A stretch of DNA of 64,000 nt from Thiobacillus sp. (lineage in GTDB: Bacteria > Pseudomonadota > Gammaproteobacteria > Burkholderiales > Thiobacillaceae), in contig JAUYCF010000088.1 in the NCBI GenBank assembly GCA_030692355.1, positions 1-64,000 of the forward strand, read 5' to 3'. Both the position numbers and the translations under genes were made by a program. This document shows, piece after piece, positions 8,426 through 21,937 of the stretch (within the stretch, counting starts at the first letter, position 1; each line of letters opens with the position of its first letter). The notes beneath the pieces were generated by a model, which worked only from the letters and a program-made list of their open reading frames with translations, made no database searches and had not been told where the DNA came from.

Positions 8426-9364
8426 TCAAGCCGACTTGCGGCGACGCAATTGCGATGCAAGCCCAAACAGTCCGATTCCCAACAGCGCCAGCGTGGCGGG
8501 TTCGGGTACGGTCCCGTTACCACCGTTACCACCGTTACCACCGTTTCCGGTGCCGCTGCCGCTGAAGCCGCCGCTGCCGTAGTCGGTGCGGGTGGTGTCG
8601 CCGGTGTCGTTAGCGTAAAGGACGCAATCGTTGGCGATTGTGTTGCCATCCATCGTCACTGCGGCATTCAGCGCGATGGCTCTACCGCAGAGAATACTGG
8701 CAGTCGAATTCAGCGTGACGCTATCAAGCGCGAGAATATTTCCTGCGAACATTGTGCTGGAACCGAGTGTCGCCGACCCGGTGCCGGACCCGCCAGTGAC
8801 GCCCATCAGCCAATAGACGCCATAGTCTGAAGCTAACGTGCCATTGGTTACGTTGACGACCGCTGCGGATGCGGTCGTGAGCGCAGTTCCGACCTGGAAA
8901 ACGAAGAGCGCACTGGGGTCATTCAGGAAGTCAAGCGTAAGTGTTCCCGTCAATTGGGCCGTTGTGCCAAATGTGTAGACGCCTGGCGTGAGTGTGAGAC
9001 CACCCAGATCCTGCCCCGTCAGGTCGTTAGTGGACGGCATGCCTGCCAGAATATTGTATGCCGTGAGGGCATCAGCCTGCGCCTGCTGTGCGACCGCATC
9101 GCCTTCGTGTACATACACAGCCCCCGTAGTCAGCGCAGGCTCCTCATTGATGGTGATGCTCTCCTGGCCCGTGATCGAATTGCCTGGGTAAACACCCAGA
9201 TTCCCCCAGAGCGTGGTCGAACCGGTGTTAGTCACCGTTGAGGCACCCAGCACCGAGAAGCTCTCCGCCGTGCCCAGAAATGGCAAAGCCACTGCCGGAG
9301 AGGCGCCGCAGGCAAAAGCAACAAACAACGGCACTGCGAATTTCAATTCCTTAATGACGTTCAT
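8426..9364 (-). CDS. PEP-CTERM protein with ice-binding-like (DUF3494) domain
   Basis: A 312-residue secreted protein. Signal peptide about 1-26 ([14 protein letters not shown]), an ice-binding-like DUF3494 beta-helix about 27-245 ([41 protein letters not shown]), a Gly/Asn/Ser linker with three exact 9-bp tandem repeats (8514-8540, encoding Gly-Asn-Gly), then the sorting tail [19 protein letters not shown] plus RRRK at 286-312. Such tails are cut by an exosortase (EpsH/XrtA) and the protein goes to the surface or matrix. The ATG at 9364 has GAGGAG eight bases upstream; the longer open frame to 9475 lacks a leader that makes sense. Lower GC than its neighbours. No exosortase gene is in the window. 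Confidence 0.88.
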   Translation of the reverse strand: MNVIKELKFAVPLFVAFACGASPAVALPFLGTAESFSVLGASTVTNTGSTTLWGNLGVYPGNSITGQESITINEEPALTTGAVYVHEGDAVAQQAQADALTAYNILAGMPSTNDLTGQDLGGLTLTPGVYTFGTTAQLTGTLTLDFLNDPSALFVFQVGTALTTASAAVVNVTNGTLASDYGVYWLMGVTGGSGTGSATLGSSTMFAGNILALDSVTLNSTASILCGRAIALNAAVTMDGNTIANDCVLYANDTGDTTRTDYGSGGFSGSGTGNGGNGGNGGNGTVPEPATLALLGIGLFGLASQLRRRKSA

Positions 9365-9563
9365 TTTATATCTCCTCAATTTCAGGCAGCTTTTGCCCAG
9401 GGTATTGACATTCTTTCCGTGCTGCACAAAACCAATACGATCATTGCTTGCAAGGAAATGAATGTAGGTCAGCATAAAACATGCCTAATAGTTTTTTCAT
9501 AAAAAATCATACGCTTACAAATAAATCACGCCCGATAGAAATGCATTATGTAAAAAATCCCGA

Positions 9564-9589
9564 CAAAAAAAGCACCCCGAAAGGTGCTT
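9564..9589 (-). terminator. Rho-independent terminator of the release-factor-like gene
   Basis: On the minus strand: AAGCACC / GGTGCTT stem with a short loop followed by T7. Lies 40 bases downstream of the stop codon at 9630. The remaining 9365-9563 stretch is AT-rich, with no gene recognised; it is the leader region of the PEP-CTERM gene. Confidence 0.85.
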
Positions 9590-9629
9590 GGTACGTCACG
9601 CTGCCCCCTACAACCGGGGCATCATGCAA

Positions 9630-10019
9630 TCACTGCGACTTCATGTTGTCCTTGGCAAGGAAATACTTGCGGGCAAACGCGACCAGCTGGGCGTCGCTCG
9701 GATGGTCCACGGTTTCCACCCCGATCACTTTATCGGAGACGCCCTGGTCGTGGGAATGGATATGCTTGATCAGCTCGAGCTTGGCCTGGCCCGGGCCGAC
9801 GATCAGGATTTCCGCGGCGCCGGCCAGCGCCTCCACGACCTCGTGATAATAGTTCTGGTCTTCGGGCTGGCGACTGCCGCTGACCGAGCCGCGCTTGCGG
9901 TGGAGATTGCGATGCGGCGTGGCCGGGCTCACCACTGATTTTTCAACGTCATCCGGACTGATGTGCATGACGTTGGCTTCTTTGTGGTCGAGCCAGACGA
10001 CGGCATGGTAATGGGACAT
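9630..10019 (-). CDS. Small bacterial release-factor-like protein (baeRF / eRF1 domain family)
   Basis: A 129-residue cytosolic protein with the N-terminal motif MSHYHAVVWLDHKEANVMH and a core EALAGAAEILIVGPGQAKLELIKHI (about 63-88), then GVETVDHPSDAQLVAFARKYF. Homologues in Burkholderiales and related groups are annotated as translational machinery protein and fall in the bacterial archaeo-eukaryotic release factor group, likely ribosome-associated under stress. It lacks a GGQ motif, so it is not a canonical peptide-releasing factor. A strong terminator follows it. Family assignment is from recall of homologues. Confidence 0.6.
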   Translation of the reverse strand: MSHYHAVVWLDHKEANVMHISPDDVEKSVVSPATPHRNLHRKRGSVSGSRQPEDQNYYHEVVEALAGAAEILIVGPGQAKLELIKHIHSHDQGVSDKVIGVETVDHPSDAQLVAFARKYFLAKDNMKSQ

Positions 10020-10100
10020 GATTTTCTTTCGTGGTTGATGGTTGAACGGCTAATGATTCCAGTTAATGACACGCGCGAGAAGGCAAAGATATGGATTGAC

Positions 10101-10219
10101 CCCGGATTGTTCATCAGGCGATTTATGGCACGTAGGGTGCACTCCGTGCACCGGTTGACACCCGAAGGTGCACGGAGTGCACCCTACGCAAAGCATCTCG
10201 CCCTAATGAACAATCCGGG
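10101..10219. repeat. Nested palindromic repeat, family copy A
   Basis: Outer perfect inverted repeat of 14 bp (CCCGGATTGTTCAT at 10101-10114; complement at 10206-10219). Inner perfect 22-bp inverted repeat (10131-10152 and 10167-10188) around a 14-bp loop; each inner arm is itself palindromic (GGTGCAC..GTGCACC). The same inner arms occur at 53359-53414 and 53538-53593. Non-coding; sits between the release-factor-like gene and acs. Confidence 0.85.
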
Positions 10220-10251
10220 TTGAACCACTTTCTCACCTGCCCCCACGCCGT

Positions 10252-12219
<1,968 letters not shown>

Positions 12220-12270
12220 ACGGTCTCTCCACTGATAGAGTGTTTGATACTGCAAATTCTAATCCATGCC

Positions 12271-14994
12271 ATGAGCAATCCCGCACTCGACCGTGTTGTC
12301 CGCTGTTCCCGCTATGGCCGCCGCCTGCTGGCGGCACAACCCCTGCTGGCCGAAGCCGTGACCGGGCAACTCGACCAGGCCTTCACCCGCGACGCGATGC
12401 AGGCATTTTTGAGCGCGCCCGCGTGCGCCGACGAAGCTGCGCTGCATCAACGTTTGCGGCAACTGCGCCAGCGCGTGTGGCTGGTCGCCACCGCGCGCGA
12501 CCTGGCAGGCAGCGCCGATCTGGCCGAAGTGACGGCGACTTACAGCACGCTGGCCGAGGTCTGCCTCGCGGCCGCGCTCGATTTCCACCACGCCGCGCTT
12601 GCCGCGCGCCACGGCGAGCCGCGCGACGAACACGGCCAGCCGCTGCAGATGGTCGTCGTCGGCATGGGCAAGCTCGGCGGCGGCGAACTCAACGTGTCGT
12701 CCGACATCGACCTCATCTACCTCTACCCCGCGGAAGGCGACACTACGGCCGACGAGGCTGGCGCCGCGACTATGTCCCGCAGGGATGGTATCCAGACGGG
12801 CAAGCCGATTAGCAACCACGAGTTCTTCGTCCGCCTCGGACGCAAGCTGACGGCCGCGCTGTCGGAAGCCACCGCCGACGGCTACGTGTTCCGCGTCGAC
12901 CTGCGGCTGCGGCCGTGGGGGGATTCCGGGCCGTTCGCCATGGGCTTTGCAATGCTGGAGGACTATCTGGTCGCGCAGGGGCGGCCGTGGGAGCGCTACG
13001 CCTGGATCAAGGCGCGCCCGCTCACCGGCGGCCGCCACGACGAACTGATGGCAATCGTGCGGCCCTTCGTATTCCGCAAATACCTCGACTTCGGCGCGTT
13101 CGCCGCGATCCGCGACCTCCACGTGCAGATCCGGCGCGAGGTCGCGCGCCGCGAGATGGCCGACAACATCAAGCTGGGGCCGGGCGGCATCCGCGAGATC
13201 GAATTCACCGCGCAGGTATACCAGCTCATCCGCGGCGGCCGCATTGCCGCGCTGCAACAGCGGCCGACGCTGACCGTGCTGGGCGAACTGGTAAAAAACG
13301 AGCTGATGACGGCCGACGCGCAGCAGGAACTGGCCGCCGCCTACGATTTCCTGCGGCGGCTGGAACACCGGCTGCAATACCTGGACGACGCGCAAACCCA
13401 GCAGTTGCCGGAAGATGCCGAATCGCAGGCGATGCTCGCCGAGGCGATGGATTTCCCCGACTATGCCGCGCTGCTCGTCGCGCTTGAGCGCCATCGCAAC
13501 AAGGTCACGCGCCATTTCGAGCAGATGTTCGCCGCGCCGCAAACCGACCAGGTGAGCCACCCGCTGACCGCCGTGTGCTGCGGCACGGCCGATGCCGAAT
13601 CCACCCGCGCGCTGCTGGAAAACGCGGGATACGACGATCCGCAGCGGGTGCTGGCCACGCTTGACGCGCTGCGCCAGCACACCGCGCGGCTGGCCGAATC
13701 GACCCAGCTCAGGCTCAACGCGCTGTTGCCGCCCGCGCTCGAAGTCATCGGCAGCCAGCCCGATCCGGCAGCCACGCTGGAACGCTTTGCCGCGCTGATC
13801 CAGGCCATCTCGCGCCGCGCCACCTACCTGGCGCTGCTGGCGGAATATCCGGCGGCGTTGCGGCAGCTGGTGCGCCTGCTGGCGGCGAGCCCGTGGGCGG
13901 CGCAGGTGCTGACGCTGCAGCCGCAGTTGCTGGACGAGCTGATCGCGCCTCAATCCCTGATGAGCGTTCCCGACTGGGCGCAGCTTGCCGCGCAATTGCG
14001 CGACGAGCTCGACGCCCATCCCGGCGACACCGAAGCGCAGATGGATGCGCTGCGCCGTTTCAAGCAGGTGCAGACGCTGCGCCTCTTGGCGCAGGACGTG
14101 GCCGGCCGGCTGACGCTGGAAGCGCTGTCGGACCACCTGTCGGATCTCGCCGGCACGCTGCTCGCCGAGACACTCGACCGCTGCTGGGCCGGGCTGAAAT
14201 CGCATCACCGCGACACGCCTCGCTTCGCCGTCATCGGCTACGGCAAGCTCGGCGGCCGGGAGCTCGGCTACGCCTCCGACCTCGACCTGGTGTTCCTCTA
14301 CGACGACGGCGACGAGCGCGCGCAGGAAATCTACGCGCGGCTGACGCAGCGCATCAACACCTGGCTCGGCACCCTCACCCCGGCGGGCATCCTCTACGAA
14401 ACCGACCTGCGCCTGCGCCCGGACGGCGCGGCGGGCCTTTTGGTCAGCTCGGTCGAGGCGTTCCGCGACTACCAGCTGCATCACGCCTGGACGTGGGAAC
14501 ACCAGGCGCTGACCCGCGCACGCTTCGTTTGCGGCGATGCGGCGATCGGCGCGGCCTTCGAGGCCCTGCGCCGCGAGGTGCTGTGCCTGCCGCGCGACGC
14601 CGAAAAGCTACACGAAGAGGTGCTGGCGATGCGAAAAAAAATGCACGCCGGCCACGTCAACGACAGTGAATTATTCGACCTCAAGCATGACAGCGGCGGC
14701 ATCGTCGACGTCGAATTCTGCGTGCAGTATCTGGTGCTGCGGCAAAGCGCTACGCATCCCGAACTCGCCGACAACGTCGGCAACATCGCGCTGCTGCTGC
14801 GCGCGGGCGCGGCCGGGCTGGTCCCCGTCGAACTCGCGCAGGCCGCCGCCGACGCCTACCGCGAACTGCGCCGCCGGCAGCATGCGATCAAGCTCAGCGG
14901 CGCGGACTATGCGCGGGTGCCGCTGCCCGCCGTGGAAACCGTGCGCAATGCAGTCAAGATGCTGTGGGCGCAGGTCATGGGCGTGTCTGCCTGA
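12271..14994 (+). CDS. glnE: Bifunctional glutamine synthetase adenylyltransferase / adenylyl-removing enzyme
   Basis: A 907-residue GlnE that adenylylates and de-adenylylates GlnA in response to PII. Two nucleotidyltransferase halves are visible: N-terminal (adenylyl-removing) GMGKLGGGELNVSSDIDL with Asp145/Asp147, and C-terminal (adenylyl-transferring) GYGKLGGRELGYASDLDL with Asp670/Asp672, each followed by a helical GlnD_UR_UTase region. Length is normal (880-950). The frame is open far upstream through acs, but MSNPALDRVVRCSRYGRRL at 12271 matches the usual N-terminus. Convergent with the DUF2062 gene. Confidence 0.95.
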   Translation: MSNPALDRVVRCSRYGRRLLAAQPLLAEAVTGQLDQAFTRDAMQAFLSAPACADEAALHQRLRQLRQRVWLVATARDLAGSADLAEVTATYSTLAEVCLAAALDFHHAALAARHGEPRDEHGQPLQMVVVGMGKLGGGELNVSSDIDLIYLYPAEGDTTADEAGAATMSRRDGIQTGKPISNHEFFVRLGRKLTAALSEATADGYVFRVDLRLRPWGDSGPFAMGFAMLEDYLVAQGRPWERYAWIKARPLTGGRHDELMAIVRPFVFRKYLDFGAFAAIRDLHVQIRREVARREMADNIKLGPGGIREIEFTAQVYQLIRGGRIAALQQRPTLTVLGELVKNELMTADAQQELAAAYDFLRRLEHRLQYLDDAQTQQLPEDAESQAMLAEAMDFPDYAALLVALERHRNKVTRHFEQMFAAPQTDQVSHPLTAVCCGTADAESTRALLENAGYDDPQRVLATLDALRQHTARLAESTQLRLNALLPPALEVIGSQPDPAATLERFAALIQAISRRATYLALLAEYPAALRQLVRLLAASPWAAQVLTLQPQLLDELIAPQSLMSVPDWAQLAAQLRDELDAHPGDTEAQMDALRRFKQVQTLRLLAQDVAGRLTLEALSDHLSDLAGTLLAETLDRCWAGLKSHHRDTPRFAVIGYGKLGGRELGYASDLDLVFLYDDGDERAQEIYARLTQRINTWLGTLTPAGILYETDLRLRPDGAAGLLVSSVEAFRDYQLHHAWTWEHQALTRARFVCGDAAIGAAFEALRREVLCLPRDAEKLHEEVLAMRKKMHAGHVNDSELFDLKHDSGGIVDVEFCVQYLVLRQSATHPELADNVGNIALLLRAGAAGLVPVELAQAAADAYRELRRRQHAIKLSGADYARVPLPAVETVRNAVKMLWAQVMGVSA

Positions 14995-15001
14995 GTCCCG
15001 C

Positions 15002-15553
15002 TCAAGGCTGGCGTCGCCGCGCCTTGCGGCGCTGCCAGGCGCGCACGATGCGCAGCCGCCAGGTCCAGTGCACGGCAAAATAAATCAGCACCGACAGGCA
15101 CGTCGCCAGCGTCAGCAGGCCCAGCGCCAACGGCGGCCCCACCGTGTACAGGCGGTCCACCCACAGCGCCAGCCCGGTCGCGGTTTTGGCCGCGACGCGC
15201 TCAAGGTCGACCTCGGCCAGCGCCACATTTGCATGCCCCAGCATCCAGGCGCCCAGATGGTACGCCGCGTAGTACACCGGCGCGAAGGTGATGGGGTTGG
15301 TGATCAGGGTGCTGCCGACCGCGGCCGGAATGTTGGCGCGCAGCAGCAGCGCCGCCATCGCCGCGAAAAAAATCTGCGCCAACGGCATCAGCAGGCCGAA
15401 GAAAACGCCGATGGCCAGGCCCAGGGCGATCCCGCGCCGGTTGACATGCCACAGGCGGCGGTCTTGCAGCAGCGGCCCCATCCAGCGCAGCGCACGGTGT
15501 TCGCGCAGGGTGTGCGGGTCGGGTAGAAAACGGCGAAAACGCTTGGGTAGCAT
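15002..15553 (-). CDS. DUF2062 membrane protein
   Basis: A 183-residue inner-membrane protein with the DUF2062 core RRGIALGLAIGVFFGLLMPLAQIFFA and the conserved NPITFAPVYYAAYHLG motif. Three to four membrane segments (about 42-65, 70-88, 96-110, 138-162) and a strongly basic C-terminus (RAWQRRKARRRQP). Function of the family is not established. It begins 4 bases after the stop of the Na/Pi cotransporter gene, so it is co-transcribed with it. Confidence 0.8.
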   Translation of the reverse strand: MLPKRFRRFLPDPHTLREHRALRWMGPLLQDRRLWHVNRRGIALGLAIGVFFGLLMPLAQIFFAAMAALLLRANIPAAVGSTLITNPITFAPVYYAAYHLGAWMLGHANVALAEVDLERVAAKTATGLALWVDRLYTVGPPLALGLLTLATCLSVLIYFAVHWTWRLRIVRAWQRRKARRRQP

Positions 15554-15557
15554 CGGA

Positions 15558-17198
15558 TCAGGCGGCAGTGTGAGGGTGAGGTTCGTCAGGTATGACGGTC
15601 CGGTCGGCGGAAAGGTTTAATGCCTGTAGCGTCATCGCCGCTTTCAGCGCCTGCTCGGCGAGGCGGCGCATCCGGCTCAGGCGGCGCAGACACAGTTCCA
15701 TGTCGTGGATATCGAAATCGCCGCGCGCGCCTTCGGCCAGCGCCGCCGCCTTGAGCGCGCGATAGTGCCGCTGCAGCTCGGCCTGACGCGCGTCCGGCTC
15801 CACCGCTCCCGCCTCGGCGTCCAGACTCAGCAAGGACTCAGCCTGTTCCATGAACACCATGATCCGATCGCGCAGTTGCGGCGAGCCAAGGGTTCCGGGA
15901 TAAGGCATCGCCATCAGTTCGGCGGACAGTTCGACCACCGTATCGTAATAACGCGCCGCGCGCAGCACCTCGGGCAGGCGCTGCGCGCTCTCGGCCGCCA
16001 TGCTGACCCGGTGCAGCTGCGCGATGAAGCGGGCGATGGCTTCGTTCAGCTGTGCCACCACCGCCTGCTCCGGCAGCGACGCCGGCGAGGCCGCTTGCTG
16101 GATCGTCCACACCCGGCGCGCGCCGCGCAGGGCGATTTCTCCCATGCGGCGCACTTCCTGGATCAGCGCGCCCAACGCCAGCGCGGGCACGGAGAGCACG
16201 TTGTTGTCGAGATGCCGCGGGCGCGCCTCGTCTTCCTCGGCGGTGCGGAAGCGGCGGGCGAGAAATTCCGCCAGGCGGGCGGCAAGCGGCCACATCAGCA
16301 CCACCCCGAGCACGTTGAAAACCGTATGGAACAGCGCCAGCGTCACCGCCGGCGCAGCATCCAGTTCCAGCAGTTGCCGCAACCACTCAATCGCGTCGAT
16401 CAGCCAGGGCAGCAGCAGCAGGGCCACCGCGCCGGTCAGCAGGTTGAACAGCACATGCGCCGCTGCCGCCCGGCGCGCATTCGGGGTGGCACCCAGCGCC
16501 GCCAGCAGCGCCTTGACGGTGGTGCCGATATTGGCGCCGATCACCACGGCGGCGGCGTCATGGATCGTCAGCAAGCCGCCCTGCGCCGCGGTCAGCGCCA
16601 CCGCCAGCGCCGCGCTGGACGACTGCATCAGCACGGTGAGCACCGCACCGGCGCCGACGTGCGCCAGCACCCCGAGCACACCGCTGCCGCCCGGCAGCGC
16701 CATCTGGCTGCCAAGACCGGTGAAGGTGTCCCTCAGCACGTCGATGCCGAGGAACAGCACGCCGAAGCCGGCCAGCGCCATGCCCAGCGCGCCGCGACGG
16801 CGTCCCGCGCCGGTGAAGTGCAGCACCATGCCAAGGCCGATCATCGGCAGCGCCAGCGCCTCGATCTTGAAATCCACCCCGGCGATGGCGACCAGCCAGC
16901 CGGTCATAGTGGTGCCGACGTTGGTGCCGAACAGCACCCACAAGGCCTGCCCGAGCGTCAGCAGGCCGGCGTTGACGAAGCCGATGGTGGCGACCGTGAC
17001 CGCAGAGGACGACTGCACCAGCGCGGTGATCAGCGTGCCCGAGGCGAGGCCGCGCAGGCGGGTGCCGGTCGAGCGCGCGAGGATGCGTTCCAGCGCCGGG
17101 CCGGCAGCGAGCTTGAGTCCATCGGTCATCAGCCACATGCCCAGCAGGAACAATCCGATGCCGCCCGCGAGTCCGCCCGCGACAGTAAATCCCGACAT
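15558..17198 (-). CDS. Na+/phosphate cotransporter family protein with PhoU-like C-terminus
   Basis: A 546-residue PNaS-family protein. Two inverted repeats carry the hallmark QSSSA motifs (Gln62-Ala66 and Gln192-Ala196) with paired GTNVGTT / GANIGTT motifs. The C-terminal part after about residue 340 is helical and PhoU-like (RMGEIALRGARR...). Members carry Na+-driven phosphate uptake or are linked to phosphate signalling. A TACAAT -10-like box lies on the minus strand at 17229-17234, upstream of the ATG. Divergent from the P-type ATPase gene. Confidence 0.88.
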   Translation of the reverse strand: MSGFTVAGGLAGGIGLFLLGMWLMTDGLKLAAGPALERILARSTGTRLRGLASGTLITALVQSSSAVTVATIGFVNAGLLTLGQALWVLFGTNVGTTMTGWLVAIAGVDFKIEALALPMIGLGMVLHFTGAGRRRGALGMALAGFGVLFLGIDVLRDTFTGLGSQMALPGGSGVLGVLAHVGAGAVLTVLMQSSSAALAVALTAAQGGLLTIHDAAAVVIGANIGTTVKALLAALGATPNARRAAAAHVLFNLLTGAVALLLLPWLIDAIEWLRQLLELDAAPAVTLALFHTVFNVLGVVLMWPLAARLAEFLARRFRTAEEDEARPRHLDNNVLSVPALALGALIQEVRRMGEIALRGARRVWTIQQAASPASLPEQAVVAQLNEAIARFIAQLHRVSMAAESAQRLPEVLRAARYYDTVVELSAELMAMPYPGTLGSPQLRDRIMVFMEQAESLLSLDAEAGAVEPDARQAELQRHYRALKAAALAEGARGDFDIHDMELCLRRLSRMRRLAEQALKAAMTLQALNLSADRTVIPDEPHPHTAA

Positions 17199-17317
17199 TG
17201 CGCATCCGTGTATTTAATGTGTGCCAGAATTGTAGGGCGCGCTGACACGAATTTCATATTTGAAAAAATCGTTTCAGCAAGACCCAGGCTGAATGCCGAC
17301 CCCACCGGAGACATCGC

Positions 17318-20026
<2,709 letters not shown>

Positions 20027-20101
20027 AACCATGGACCGCATCGAACACGCGTTCGCCCTGCTACGCCGGCTGCGCGCCAGGCGGCGCCCGGAGTAGGCCG
20101 C

Positions 20102-21838
20102 GTGGATTTCTTCAATCAACTCGTCCTCGCCGGCGCGGTGCTGCTGTTGCTGGCCATCCTCGCCAGCGCGCTGTCGTACCGCATCGGCATGCCGCTGCTG
20201 CTGGTGTTCCTGGCGGTCGGCATGCTGGCCGGGGAAGACGGCCCGGGCGGCATCCTGTTCGACGACAGCGGCATCGCCTACACCGTGGGCAGCGTCGCGC
20301 TCGCCGTCATCCTGCTCGACGGCGGCCTCAACACCCGCGCCGACAGCTTTCGCGCCGGCCTGCGCCCGGCATCGCTGCTGGCCACCGTCGGCGTACTCAT
20401 CACCTGCGTGGTGACCGGCCTGTTCGCCGCCTGGATGCTCGGTTTCGGTCTGCTCGAAGGCATGCTGGTCGGCGCCGTGGTGGGCTCCACCGACGCCGCT
20501 GCGGTGTTCGCGCTGCTGCACGCCAAGGGCCTCGCGCTAAAACAGCGGGTATCGGCCACGCTGGAAATCGAATCGGGCAGCAACGATCCAATGGCGGCGC
20601 TGCTCACCATCGCCCTCATCGAGCTGATTCTCTCCGGTCAAAGCGCGCCCGGCTGGGAAACCCTCGGCCTGTTCGTCCAGCAAATGGGCCTGGGGCTGGT
20701 CGTGGGCCTCGGCGGCGGCTGGCTGCTGGTGCGGCTGGTCAACCGCCTGCCGCTGGAGCGCGGCATGTATCCCATGCTGGTCCTCGCCGGCGGCCTCGCG
20801 CTCTACAGCCTCACCACGGTGCTGGGCGGCAGCGGCTTCCTCGCCGCCTACCTGGCCGGCGTGGTGGTGGGCAACAGCGCGCCGCGCGAATCGACCAACA
20901 TCCTGCAGGTGCACAACGGCCTGGTCTGGCTGGCGCAGATTGCCATGTTCCTCATGCTGGGCCTGCTCGCCTCCCCCAGCAGCCTGCTCGAACATGCCCC
21001 CGCCGCCCTGGCGATCGCGCTGGTGCTGATGTTCGTCGCGCGGCCGCTGGCAGTGGCGCTGTGCCTGTTGCCCTTCCATTTCCCGTGGCGCGAGCAGGTG
21101 TTCATCGCATGGGTCGGATTGCGTGGCGCGGTGCCGATCATTCTGGCCTTGTTCCCGCTGCTGGCAGGCATCCCCGAGGCTGCGCTGATTCTCGATGTCG
21201 CCTTCTTCGTGGTGCTGATCTCGCTGACCCTGCAGGGCTGGACCATCCCCGCCCTGGCCCGTCGCCTGCGGCTGCAGGTTCCGCCCGCGCCGACGCCGAC
21301 CGAACGCTTCGACCTGGCGTCGGCACCCGCTGGCGGCCATGCCTTTTTTGGCTATCGGCTGAAAGCGGACGGCCAGTTCATCGGCCGCTCCGCCAGCGCG
21401 CTGCGCCTGCCCGGCGAGGCGCGCCTGCTGACCGTATTGCGCGATGGCCTGGCGCTGGTGCCGGATACGGCCGGCGAACTGGTCGCCGGGGATACGCTCT
21501 ACGTCCTGGCAAATGAAGCGGACAGCACCGCGCTGGGCGATCTGCTGGCGGCACCCCGCGCGCCCGCCTATCTCGAGAAGCGCCAGTTCTACGGCGATTT
21601 CATCCTGAACGGCGAATCGATCATGGCGGATGTCGCCGCGCAGTATGGCCTGCCCCTGCCGCCGGAAATGTCCGACCTGACGCTGGAGACGTTTATCATC
21701 AGGAAGCTTCCCGGCGTCCCCGTGGTCGGCGACCGCGTCCGGCTGGGCAAACTGGAATTCGTGGTGCGCGCGATCGTCGACGGCCGCATCAGGCAGGTGG
21801 GCCTGAGAATCCCGACCCATCTGGTGGATGCGCCCTGA
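20102..21838 (+). CDS. K+/H+ antiporter, NhaP2/CvrA type
   Basis: A 578-residue CPA1 antiporter with about 12-13 membrane helices in the first 390 residues (FLAVGMLAGEDGPGG; GSTDAAAVFALLHAKGLALK; the ion site ESGSNDPMAALL), then a TrkA-C domain (about 395-480) and a CorC/HlyC-type C-terminal domain. That domain order is the NhaP2/CvrA architecture, which expels K+ at high load. The start is GTG at 20102 with GGAG upstream. It follows the ATPase by 75 bases; a 21-codon open frame in the gap (20031-20096) is not claimed as a gene. Confidence 0.88.
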   Translation: MDFFNQLVLAGAVLLLLAILASALSYRIGMPLLLVFLAVGMLAGEDGPGGILFDDSGIAYTVGSVALAVILLDGGLNTRADSFRAGLRPASLLATVGVLITCVVTGLFAAWMLGFGLLEGMLVGAVVGSTDAAAVFALLHAKGLALKQRVSATLEIESGSNDPMAALLTIALIELILSGQSAPGWETLGLFVQQMGLGLVVGLGGGWLLVRLVNRLPLERGMYPMLVLAGGLALYSLTTVLGGSGFLAAYLAGVVVGNSAPRESTNILQVHNGLVWLAQIAMFLMLGLLASPSSLLEHAPAALAIALVLMFVARPLAVALCLLPFHFPWREQVFIAWVGLRGAVPIILALFPLLAGIPEAALILDVAFFVVLISLTLQGWTIPALARRLRLQVPPAPTPTERFDLASAPAGGHAFFGYRLKADGQFIGRSASALRLPGEARLLTVLRDGLALVPDTAGELVAGDTLYVLANEADSTALGDLLAAPRAPAYLEKRQFYGDFILNGESIMADVAAQYGLPLPPEMSDLTLETFIIRKLPGVPVVGDRVRLGKLEFVVRAIVDGRIRQVGLRIPTHLVDAP

Positions 21839-21937
21839 ACGCGAACACGCCCGATCTTGTTCGGGGCCGTAAAGCCGGCCATCATGGTTCTGGCCCGCCA
21901 GCGATAACAACCGAAACAAAGAATCACACACAAAACG

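Noticed and set aside
8514-8540. Three 9-bp tandem units, considered as a CRISPR-like or regulatory repeat
   Set aside because: Units are too short, directly adjacent and in frame (Gly-Asn-Gly); they are a protein linker.
12259-14502. A 747-codon open frame on the minus strand opposite glnE
   Set aside because: Mirror of a high-GC gene; low-complexity Arg/Gln/Ala-rich product, no start context, and glnE on the other strand has all its motifs.
20031-20096. A 21-residue open frame (MDRIEHAFALLRRLRARRRPE) between the ATPase and NhaP2-like genes
   Set aside because: No ribosome site and too short to judge; its end simply overlaps the ribosome site of the next gene.
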